From contig JAIFNK010000097.1 of the NCBI GenBank assembly GCA_020047775.1, positions 1 to 6,014 on the forward strand: DNA of 6,014 bases. The letters run 5' to 3'. Positions 1-6,014 of this stretch are shown piece after piece. The notes beneath the pieces were generated by a model. It had not been told where the DNA came from and ran no database searches. It saw only the letters and a program-made list of their open reading frames with translations. This stretch comes from Akkermansia sp. Lineage in GTDB: Bacteria; Verrucomicrobiota; Verrucomicrobiia; Verrucomicrobiales; Akkermansiaceae. Each line of letters begins with the position of its first letter. Position 1 is the first letter of the stretch. The translations under genes were made by a program, and so were the position numbers.

Positions 1-1686
1 ACCCCGCAATCCCTCCTCCTGCTGAACGCCGCCGGCGGAGCCGCACTTTGCTTTTCACCTTTCGTCTTCATCTGGCTTACGGACAACCTCCGCATGCTGC
101 CATCCGAGACACCGTTTGGAACCTATATTGTCAGGCTCTTCGCCACAGGATTCATCTCGATCGGTCCCGCATGCCTGCTGCTTGGCGCCGTTTTTCCATT
201 CCTCATGAAAGCCGAGGAACAATTCGCCACCCACCCGGGAAAAAGCATCGGCAGCCTCTCGGCAGTCAACACGATCGGGGCCATCCTCGGATCGGTGGCA
301 TGCGGGTTCTTGATGCTCCAATGGCTCGGGATGTGGCGTTCCATCCAACTGGTCGCTGCATCCTATCTGCTCATCGCCTTGCTGACACCCACCGCCAAGA
401 ACCGCATCACACGCGCGGCCAAAGCCGGAGCGCTCGCCATGTTAGTCATGGCATTCACGTTGCTGAATCCAACCCGACTGCCAACCACCGCCACCACGGA
501 CACACAAGGACAACCGGAAACCATTGTGGAAAAGTGGGAGGCCAGCGATTGCACTGTCACGGTGGTCAAAAAAAACCACGATAACCTCGCCATCAAAATC
601 AATTCCAATTACGGCCTTGGTTCCACCGACGCTTACGCCCTCCAAATGTTCCAGGCGCGGATTCCATTGCTGGCCTATCCCTCGACGGACAGCGTGTTCT
701 TTCTCGGTATGGGGACCGGAATCACCGCAGGTGAGGCACTTGATGACAATGACTTCAAAAACATCAAGAAAGTAGTGGTCTCCGAGTTGTCCCCAAGCGT
801 GGCCGCGGCATCGAAAAAATATTTCGCAGGAGGCACGGGCGGCCCGGACTTGACCAACGGGCTCTTCCACGATCCGCGGGCCACGGTCCTTGTGGAAGAC
901 GGACGCAATCATCTAATGGCCACCCGCGAAAACTACGCGATGATCAATGCGGACCTGTTCCTTCCCTATGGCCGCGGCACCGGCGACCTCTATAGCCGCG
1001 AACATTTCCAAAATGTTAAAAACCGCCTCAAGCCGGGTGGTGTTTTCGTCCAGTGGCTGCCACTCTATCAAGTCAGCGAAATTGAGTTCGGCATCATCAC
1101 CCACACCATGCTCTCGGTTTTCCCACAAGTCAGCTTGTGGCGCGGCAACTTCCAACCAGGAGCCGAAATCGTCGCCTTGGTCGGCCATCAGAACAACGAC
1201 CCGCTGCCCGCCTGCGCGCTCGATGTGGAGCGCGACAAACAAAACGCCGTGGCCGGTGCCACCTACCTCGATATGCAGGAGCTGTTGTTGCCAATCAACC
1301 CGCAAACCATCCTTTGGTTTTACTGCGGCAACCTGACGCTCGCCGCCGACCTCTTTGCCGGCTATCCGCTCAACACCGATGACAAACCGGTCATCGAATT
1401 CGGCACGCCACGATCCCTCCACCGGACCAAGGATCAAGGCAAACCCCAATTCGTCGGATCCAAATTCGCAGACCTGGTAGAAAAAATCCAAAGCCGGACT
1501 CCGCCCGCCACCGACCCGCTACTGGCCTCGCGAAGCCCATCAAACCGCGACCTGCCGCTTGCGGGTTCCGCATTCCACCGGGGCTGGATCGCACGCGCCA
1601 CCGGCGACGAGAAGCAGTGGCAAGAAAACTGGCAGCAGTTCCTCAACCACTGGACCAAGCCTGAAGCGGGCCATGAAGGGCAATAG
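1..1686 (+). CDS. Membrane-fused spermidine-synthase-like protein (5' end outside window)
   Basis: The reading frame is open from base 1, so the protein starts upstream; 561 C-terminal residues are visible before the TAG at 1684-1686. Residues about 1-155 are membrane-embedded, with hydrophobic segments near 6-26, 45-68, 84-106, 114-129 and 140-155. The stretch AVNTIGAILGSVACGF (88-103) is typical of the membrane half of fused MFS/spermidine-synthase proteins. A Rossmann domain follows: glycine loop GMGTGITAG (236-244), acidic strand end VVSELSP with Glu262, EDG (299-301), ADLFLP (317-322) and GGVFVQWLPLY (346-356). Family knowledge: these domains bind (decarboxylated) S-adenosylmethionine and transfer an aminopropyl group in true spermidine synthases. 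By alignment from memory, Asp318 matches the catalytic Asp of SpeE, but the second substrate Asp is Leu321, so the substrate is uncertain. The last ~90 residues are hydrophilic and lack a recognised domain. It converges on the esterase gene. Family call is firm; activity is not. Confidence 0.85.
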   Translation, partial: TPQSLLLLNAAGGAALCFSPFVFIWLTDNLRMLPSETPFGTYIVRLFATGFISIGPACLLLGAVFPFLMKAEEQFATHPGKSIGSLSAVNTIGAILGSVACGFLMLQWLGMWRSIQLVAASYLLIALLTPTAKNRITRAAKAGALAMLVMAFTLLNPTRLPTTATTDTQGQPETIVEKWEASDCTVTVVKKNHDNLAIKINSNYGLGSTDAYALQMFQARIPLLAYPSTDSVFFLGMGTGITAGEALDDNDFKNIKKVVVSELSPSVAAASKKYFAGGTGGPDLTNGLFHDPRATVLVEDGRNHLMATRENYAMINADLFLPYGRGTGDLYSREHFQNVKNRLKPGGVFVQWLPLYQVSEIEFGIITHTMLSVFPQVSLWRGNFQPGAEIVALVGHQNNDPLPACALDVERDKQNAVAGATYLDMQELLLPINPQTILWFYCGNLTLAADLFAGYPLNTDDKPVIEFGTPRSLHRTKDQGKPQFVGSKFADLVEKIQSRTPPATDPLLASRSPSNRDLPLAGSAFHRGWIARATGDEKQWQENWQQFLNHWTKPEAGHEGQ

Positions 1687-1703
1687 CAGGAATCAGTCGC
1701 CCC

Positions 1704-1868
1704 CGACTCACGCTTGCCGGCCATGAAGGCCGCCCAGCCCGGATGATGGTTGGGATAACGCCCGTCCACACCCAGCCCTTCCCGCATGCCGTCGTCAGCG
1801 CCGCCTTTTCCCTGCACTCGCATTTTGAGCACCTGGCTCTTCTGAGAAGTGTCTGGCAAGATGAAGGA
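1704..1868 (-). pseudogene. Possible C-terminal remnant of an unidentified gene
   Basis: On the minus strand, in the spacer between two convergent genes, about 55 codons after an in-frame TGA (1869-1871) read like genuine protein. The stretch includes VQGKGGADDGMREGLGVDG and RYPNHHPGWAAFMAGK. By hand count roughly 70% of third codon positions are G or C, as in neighbouring genes. The frame has no sensible start (only a TTG at 1857-1859, without a ribosome binding site). It stays open past 1704, but there it becomes antisense to the end of the + strand gene and no longer looks protein-like. It lies directly downstream of the esterase stop in a different frame, so it could be the tail of a former downstream gene. 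I do not recognise the family. A chance open frame in GC-rich DNA is the alternative. Confidence 0.3.
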
Positions 1869-1887
1869 TCACGGGACCGGGGCTTCG

Positions 1888-2931
1888 TCACCGGTAAGAC
1901 CCCGCCTTGGTATCCTTGGGCCCCTTGAGCCTCGCTATCAAGAACCGGACCGGATCCGGATAGGGCACGCCGCTGGCACCGGGATACATCAGATGACATT
2001 CGACCGGAATCGTTTTGAGCTTCTCCTGCAGCTTGAGGCCGAAGTTAGAGGTATGGGTCGGGTCCTTCTGGTTCTTTCCAATCCCAGGGACGACCGAGTA
2101 GTAGAGAAACACCGGCGGATCATCCCGGGTGGCGAGTTCGTAGGGCGAATACTCCTTGATCCAGGGCAGGATCTCCTCCCTGTTAGCGATAAACTGCTCG
2201 AAGCCAGATAGATTCGCTTTTGGGTCGCCGTTGAAGCCGAACGCATGGCCACCGTAGGTGCTGTTGGGCGTCCACTCCCTCATCTGTCGGGGATCGAGCG
2301 TGGTCTGCGCGCCCAACACGCCGGCGCAGAACAACCGGGTGGATTCACGCGCGATCGGATCTCTGCTTTTCGGGTCCGCCATGTCGTCGTGAAAAGCGAG
2401 CCACAGGCTGGAACAGGCCCCTGCCGATCCACCGGACGCACCGATGCGGGTCTTGTCGATGTTGAATTCCGCCGCCTTGCTGCGGACGAACTGCAAGGCC
2501 CGTGCGGCATCTTCGAGTGGCCACTTCACCGGTGGTTTCACCCCCGCCGCGTGCGCCTCTTGAGTGAAGCGGTAGTTGATGGAAATCACGGAAATCCCGG
2601 CGGCGAGGTATTCCTTCACTCCGGTCACCTTGTTCTTGTCGTTGGTCTTCCACGATCCTCCATGGATGAAAAATACGAGTGGCGTGGGTTCCGAGGATTC
2701 CGCCTTCCAGAAATCCATGACCTGTTTGGGATTCGTGCCGTAGGGAATATCGGACCGCGTCGGCGGAGTGGGGTCGGGCCTCTCGCCTTCGGGAAGCCAG
2801 AACGGCGTCGGGTTCGTCTTCGTTTTCGGCTCGGCCTTTTTTTCTGCGGCGATGGAGCCGAGAGGTGTCAGAATGAGTGCTGCCATTAGCAGGCGGATGG
2901 CGGTTTGCCGGTGTTGGGTCTTGCGTTTCAT
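1888..2931 (-). CDS. Secreted alpha/beta-hydrolase esterase (acetylesterase/carboxylesterase type)
   Basis: This 347-residue protein begins with a clear signal peptide: basic n-region MKRKTQHR, hydrophobic core AIRLLMAALILTPLG and a likely cut near SIAA (26-29), so it should act in the periplasm or outside. The mature part has the carboxylesterase/HSL-like alpha/beta-hydrolase layout: oxyanion loop HGGSW (90-94), nucleophile elbow GGSAG (167-171, Ser169), DDPPVFLYY (270-278) where the catalytic Asp is expected, and DPTHTSNFG (290-298) with His293 as probable catalytic His. Such enzymes hydrolyse esters, often acetyl groups on sugars; the substrate here is inferred only by class. The ATG at 2929-2931 was chosen because it gives the signal peptide. 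The frame stays open far upstream, but that part overlaps the next gene antisense to no known protein; an ATG at 3013-3015 would add 28 unlikely residues. No strong ribosome binding site is visible. It lies 188 bases after the upstream gene on the same strand. Confidence 0.82.
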   Translation of the reverse strand: MKRKTQHRQTAIRLLMAALILTPLGSIAAEKKAEPKTKTNPTPFWLPEGERPDPTPPTRSDIPYGTNPKQVMDFWKAESSEPTPLVFFIHGGSWKTNDKNKVTGVKEYLAAGISVISINYRFTQEAHAAGVKPPVKWPLEDAARALQFVRSKAAEFNIDKTRIGASGGSAGACSSLWLAFHDDMADPKSRDPIARESTRLFCAGVLGAQTTLDPRQMREWTPNSTYGGHAFGFNGDPKANLSGFEQFIANREEILPWIKEYSPYELATRDDPPVFLYYSVVPGIGKNQKDPTHTSNFGLKLQEKLKTIPVECHLMYPGASGVPYPDPVRFLIARLKGPKDTKAGSYR

Positions 2932-3119
2932 GAGATAGTTTGTCGCGAGGAATGCTTGCTGGCGGCCATGGCTGATGGCGAAATTTCCCCCTACGGTTTC
3001 GAAAACCGGGTTCATCGACGGAGGAATAGGAACCGTCTTCACGGTGTGGATGACACTATTTTTTGCTGCGATGCGGTCATGCCGAAACCGGCTCCCAGGA
3101 TGGTTGCCAACGGGTTGGG

Positions 3120-4886
3120 TTATTGCGATTTGCCGCGAAGCGGATTGTCGGCAGTCGGTTTGCCATCCTTCGCCGCTAGCAGTTTGACTTCGTGAAGGCA
3201 CAAACCATAGCGTCCGCCCGGCGGGTTGAACTTCAATTCCGCGCCATTCCAGCCGGGACTGAAATTGGCGGAGTAACACAGCCACAGGCTTTTGCCGTCG
3301 GCGCTGATGAACTTGCTCGGGAAATTCAGGAAGTAGGCCTGTTCGCCGAAGCCCTTCATGTAAGTCACCATCTTCCACGGGCCGGTGATCGCGTCCGCCT
3401 CGAGGATGTAGGAGTTCATCTTGGCAACGGTCGGCCAGCCATCGGTGACGCACATCAGGTATTTCTTCAGACCCGGCACATAGGTCGCGGTGACGCAACC
3501 CATGTTGTTGTTCCACTCGAGCAGTGGTTTGATTTTGGCATAGTCCGATGTCCAAACCGGTTTTCCGTTCGCGTCGTTTCCGGCGAAGAACTCGTAGGCT
3601 TTGATGTCGTTGATGGTTTCGGGGGATGGAGTGACCCGGGCCAGATAGGTTTGGTCGGCGGAAATCCAACTCAGATTCGCGTGTTTGAAATCATCCGTGC
3701 ATCCCGGATTCGGTTCGAACGGCATGCCCGGTTGGCCCGGCTTGATGCAGGGGCGCGGGTGCGGGTCGCTTTCCTCCGCCCCCATGCCTAACAAATACGC
3801 TTTTCCATCAGGCGAGTGCTCCATGTTTTTCCCGAAATCAACGAACTTCGGGGCACCCATCTTGACGGGGCCGAGGTATTTCGCGGGTTCCGGAAACAAT
3901 GGTTTCTCAGCCGAAAGCGGCGATGCTTCCCAAGTCTTGCCCAAATCGCGCGAGATTTGGAAGCCGGGCAAGGGACCCAGGTTCGGCCAGTTATACTTGA
4001 ATCCCCGATGCTCTACGGTGCCTCCCGAACCGAGACAGTAGGTGCCGAAATACCAAATGCCATTGTATACCAACGAACCGCACGGGTATCTTCCACGGTA
4101 TGGCCTTGCCCACGCTTCCTTGGGCGGAGATGTGTTGCGAATGTCCAATTTGAGCGGATCGTCACCCATCATCACCGCATGACCGGTGCTGCCACCGTGT
4201 TTGGGCTTGTCTCCGGAACCGCATTTGATCCCGTCGGTCGTCCCGTCCGTCCATGGCGAATACAAATTGCCGTCGCTGGCCCACGAGGGATAGAACGTAT
4301 CGCCACATTTATAATCGCTGTGCTTTCCAGTGAAACAGACTCCCGTTAGAGTCGTCGAGCGCGGAAACGGACAGTCGGCGGGAATTTCGGACGGCCAGAC
4401 GAAACCACCCGTGCCGATGGAATAGCTTCCTGTTTTCGCGTCCTTGGCCGCCAAACAGTGACTGGATCCCGCCAAAAGAAATACTGCCAGGTACAGTGCC
4501 GCGACGGGGAAGATGTGGATTGTGGGCGGGTCCACTCCTTTGAGCTCCTTGCCGTTGATGCTCTCGATGATCTGGCCCTTCTTGAGCTTTCCGGTCGCCT
4601 CCGCCGGGGAGCCTTTCGCCACCGTGCTGACCTCCATGGTCATCCCCGGCCGCACCAGATTGAGGCCGATCCCGACCGGACCCGGATTTCTCACGATCCA
4701 TGGTTTCTTGTCGGTAACATTCGGGAACGGATTGAAGAGCGGCGTGGTGGCGCTGGTGTAGTACGCGGGCTCACTGCTGGGAGCGGCATTCTTTTTTTGC
4801 GACCACGCACTTGATGCGAATGCCAACATGGCCCCGAAATCGCAGGCGCATGCGACTCGTGAAAGGGGTGTTTTGCCCAGGCTCAT
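3120..4886 (-). CDS. Chimeric secreted protein: truncated PDZ module fused to a Cys-rich Asp-box (beta-propeller-like) protein
   Basis: A 588-residue open frame ends with TAA at 3120-3122. Residues 1-30 resemble a signal peptide, and 31-120 resemble the start of a secreted PDZ protein. Residues 121-147 are a second signal-peptide-like segment. Residues 148-588 form a separate secreted protein: WPSEIPADCPFP near the start, SWASDGNLYSPWTDG (201-215), a canonical Asp-box SRDLGKTW (312-319), and recurring aromatic strand motifs such as GIWYFGTY (276-283) and SLWLCYSANFSPGWNG (533-548). Asp-boxes occur in sialidase-like and other beta-propellers, so a carbohydrate-active or binding role is inferred, without an assigned reaction. 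Twelve cysteines lie after residue 147, which suits disulfides outside the cytoplasm. Start ATG at 4884-4886 has an A-rich upstream stretch but no good Shine-Dalgarno. The first signal peptide carries Asp16 inside its hydrophobic core. It may be expressed as a fusion, or may be a broken gene. Confidence 0.7.
   Translation of the reverse strand: MSLGKTPLSRVACACDFGAMLAFASSAWSQKKNAAPSSEPAYYTSATTPLFNPFPNVTDKKPWIVRNPGPVGIGLNLVRPGMTMEVSTVAKGSPAEATGKLKKGQIIESINGKELKGVDPPTIHIFPVAALYLAVFLLAGSSHCLAAKDAKTGSYSIGTGGFVWPSEIPADCPFPRSTTLTGVCFTGKHSDYKCGDTFYPSWASDGNLYSPWTDGTTDGIKCGSGDKPKHGGSTGHAVMMGDDPLKLDIRNTSPPKEAWARPYRGRYPCGSLVYNGIWYFGTYCLGSGGTVEHRGFKYNWPNLGPLPGFQISRDLGKTWEASPLSAEKPLFPEPAKYLGPVKMGAPKFVDFGKNMEHSPDGKAYLLGMGAEESDPHPRPCIKPGQPGMPFEPNPGCTDDFKHANLSWISADQTYLARVTPSPETINDIKAYEFFAGNDANGKPVWTSDYAKIKPLLEWNNNMGCVTATYVPGLKKYLMCVTDGWPTVAKMNSYILEADAITGPWKMVTYMKGFGEQAYFLNFPSKFISADGKSLWLCYSANFSPGWNGAELKFNPPGGRYGLCLHEVKLLAAKDGKPTADNPLRGKSQ
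4446..4526 (-). other. Internal second signal peptide at the fusion point
   Basis: Codons 121-147 encode PTIHIFPVAALYLAVFLLAG followed by SSHCLAA: a hydrophobic core and an AxA-like end, ideal for a signal peptide of the Asp-box protein but located 120 residues inside the frame. No ATG occurs between Met84 and Met239. The only nearby alternative start is GTG at 4533-4535, but the AAAGGAG sequence touches it directly, leaving no spacing for ribosome binding. The Cys144 context (SSHC) is not a lipobox. In the fusion this segment would act as a membrane anchor or a late cleavage site. Confidence 0.6.
4527..4886 (-). other. Signal peptide and truncated PDZ module (residues 1-120 of the chimera)
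   Basis: Residues about 68-118 match the PDZ pattern: a Gly-Leu loop (VGIGLNLVRPG, 71-81), a strand MEVSTVAKGSPAE (84-96) and KKGQIIESINGKEL (102-115), as in PDZ domains where a Gly-Asp/Gly-Gln turn precedes I-x-x-I/V-N-G. In a complete PDZ domain more residues (a helix and a final strand) should follow the NGK segment; here the homology stops at GVDP (117-120). The Pro/aromatic-rich linker (40-66) resembles N-termini of large secreted PDZ proteins of Planctomycetes and Verrucomicrobia (possibly the DUF6288 group; recalled, not searched). The part is therefore likely a truncated gene start. Confidence 0.6.
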
Positions 4887-5242
4887 TTGCTTGCTTCTTG
4901 TTTGCTTGAGGGGTTCTTGCCGCGGGGATCAAGCGTGACCATTGGCCTACGACTTTTGTCTGATGAATTTCAGTTGCCTCGGGGAATATCCAGCATCAAA
5001 ACCCGGGATCGGCGCACTCTGCTCCTTCAACTTGGGGCGAGCGTAATAAGAGCGACCGGCAAGGGAAGGAAAAATCGCGGAGGAATTCACGAACAGACCG
5101 AGCCTGGTGTTCTGATGATTTCATCCGGATTTCCCGCGTATGGCGGGCGGTTGGCGGAGGCCGGCGGAGGGATCTTGCATGATTCTCCAATCTCCCGCTT
5201 GCCAGAGTGGCCCATCCACTTAACCTACGCCGAGAATCTCAC
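4887..5242. promoter_or_regulatory. Divergent intergenic region (356 bases)
   Basis: This stretch separates two divergently transcribed genes and must hold promoters for both. The part next to the minus-strand gene contains TTGCTTG-type repeats (4887-4908). The middle is G-rich, with a weak 5-bp hairpin (CCCGC 5133-5137, GCGGG 5143-5147). No clear -35/-10 pair, riboswitch, T-box, leader peptide with runs of Val/Leu/Ile codons, or tRNA was found. A + strand frame spans 4887-5246 and overlaps the ilvE start by four bases, but its translation looks non-protein-like and it has only a TTG start. I see no convincing gene here. Confidence 0.5.
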
Positions 5243-6014
5243 ATGAAAATCTGGCTCGACGGTAAACTGGTGGACGAATCTGAAGCGAAAGTGTCGGTCT
5301 TTGACCACGGACTTCTCTACGGAGACGGTGTTTTTGAAGGCATCCGCATTTATAACGGACGGATTTTCCGGCTGGAGCAACACATCAAGCGGCTGTTCGA
5401 TTCCGCCAAGGCAATCATCCTGAACCTGCCCTGGACGCAGGAGGAGGTCTGCAAATACACCTGCGAGACCGTAGCCGCGAACGGTCTGACGGATGGATAC
5501 ATCCGCTTGGTCATCACCCGTGGGGCGGGAGAACTCGGACTCAACCCCTACCTCTGCCCGGTGCCGTCGATGTTCATCATCGCCTCGACCATCAAGCTCT
5601 ATCCGGACGAGACCTACGAAAAAGGCCTCGCGATCATCACTTGCGCGACCCGCCGTCCCGCTCCGGCGGCCTTGATGCCACAGGTGAAGTCACTTAATTA
5701 CCTGAACAACATCATGGCCAAGGTCGAGGCGATCCAGGCAAACGCCCTCGAAGCCGTGATGCTCAACGAGCAGGGCTACGTCGCGGAATGCACCGGCGAC
5801 AATCTTTTCATCCTCAAAAACGGCAAGCTGCTCACTCCATTGATTTCCGATGGCGCGCTCGACGGCATCACCCGCGAAGTCATCATCGAAATCGCGGAGA
5901 AACTCGGCGTGCCATTCAAGGAATGTTCGCTCACCCGCTACGACATCTTCACGGCGGACGAATGCTTCCTGACCGGCACCGCCGCAGAGGTGATCCCGGT
6001 GGTGGCGCTCGACC
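5243..6014 (+). CDS. ilvE: Branched-chain amino acid aminotransferase (3' end outside window)
   Basis: The visible 257 residues belong to the fold-type IV PLP aminotransferases. In order: FDHGLLYGDGVFEGIRIYNG (20-39), HIKRLFDSA (47-55) with Arg50 at the PLP-phosphate position, QVKSLNYLNNI (147-157) with Lys149 as the Schiff-base lysine, AECTGDNLF (181-189) with Glu182 near the cofactor, LDGITRE (206-212) and FLTGTAAEVIPV (242-253). The enzyme swaps the amino group between Leu/Ile/Val and 2-oxoglutarate in the cytoplasm, the last step of branched-chain synthesis and first of degradation. Homologues of this type are about 285-310 residues, so only some 30-50 are missing. The ATG at 5243-5245 fits the conserved MxIWxDG N-terminus; the ribosome binding site is weak. 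D-amino acid aminotransferase and aminodeoxychorismate lyase are related, but the EGIRIYNG and KSLNYLNN motifs favour IlvE. It stands apart from other ilv/leu genes here. Confidence 0.9.
   Translation, partial: MKIWLDGKLVDESEAKVSVFDHGLLYGDGVFEGIRIYNGRIFRLEQHIKRLFDSAKAIILNLPWTQEEVCKYTCETVAANGLTDGYIRLVITRGAGELGLNPYLCPVPSMFIIASTIKLYPDETYEKGLAIITCATRRPAPAALMPQVKSLNYLNNIMAKVEAIQANALEAVMLNEQGYVAECTGDNLFILKNGKLLTPLISDGALDGITREVIIEIAEKLGVPFKECSLTRYDIFTADECFLTGTAAEVIPVVALD

Noticed and set aside
442..912. Long minus-strand frames opposite the first gene (also 913-1491).
   Set aside because: They are antisense shadows caused by GC-biased third codon positions; the + strand frame carries clear family motifs throughout.
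1695..1708. Hairpin AGTCG-CCCC-CGACT just after the stop of the + strand gene.
   Set aside because: A five-base-pair stem without a following U-run does not support a terminator call.
2994..3008. Short inverted repeat CGGTTT-CGA-AAACCG between the two minus-strand genes.
   Set aside because: Only six base pairs with no T tract; too weak for an intrinsic terminator and not repeated elsewhere as an operator.
2932..3669. The esterase frame stays open far upstream, giving a 593-residue frame.
   Set aside because: The extra part overlaps the 3' end of the Asp-box gene in another frame, reads as Arg/Gln-rich shadow sequence, and would bury the signal peptide that begins at 2931.
5199..5226. TTGCCA and TAACCT spaced 16 bases apart upstream of ilvE as a sigma-70-like promoter.
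   Set aside because: The -10 box matches only three of six consensus bases and would give a leader of about ten bases; too weak to annotate.
4887..5246. A 119-codon + strand frame overlapping the ilvE ATG by four bases, like a translationally coupled leader.
   Set aside because: It begins with TTG without a ribosome binding site, has no recognisable domain and no runs of Val, Leu or Ile codons with a terminator structure, so a leader-peptide attenuator is not supported.

Overview
The window (about 58-60% GC by eye, strongly GC-biased third codon positions) looks like a chromosomal segment of a Verrucomicrobiota bacterium or a relative in the PVC group. This is inferred from the protein types: a membrane-fused spermidine-synthase-like protein, a secreted alpha/beta hydrolase with a GGSAG nucleophile elbow, a secreted PDZ module and a Cys-rich Asp-box protein. 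No RNA gene, insertion sequence, CRISPR array or phage gene was seen.

Layout. 1-1686 (+) is the 3' part of a polytopic membrane protein fused to a spermidine-synthase/methyltransferase-like domain. 1687-1887 is a convergent spacer whose minus strand holds a short stretch that reads like the tail of a lost gene. 1888-2931 (-) is a secreted serine esterase of the acetylesterase/carboxylesterase type. 3120-4886 (-) is a secreted protein whose main part is an Asp-box, probably beta-propeller, module. 4887-5242 is a divergent intergenic region. 5243-6014 (+) is a branched-chain amino acid aminotransferase (ilvE), cut by the window end.

The most unusual object is the 588-residue gene at 3120-4886. 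Its first 120 residues are a signal peptide plus an apparently truncated PDZ module. These run in frame into a second, complete-looking signal peptide (residues 121-147) and then into the Asp-box protein. There is no plausible start codon at the second signal peptide. The simplest reading is that a deletion joined the 5' end of a PDZ-protein gene to a second secreted-protein gene that lost its own start. An assembly join is the alternative.

The esterase and the Asp-box protein are tandem on the minus strand, 188 bases apart, and both are predicted to be exported. They could act together on an extracellular carbohydrate, but nothing in the sequence proves this. The flanking genes (polyamine-like enzyme, ilvE) appear unrelated to them. 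Start sites generally lack a strong AGGAGG-like Shine-Dalgarno sequence, so starts were chosen from signal peptides and family-conserved N-termini.
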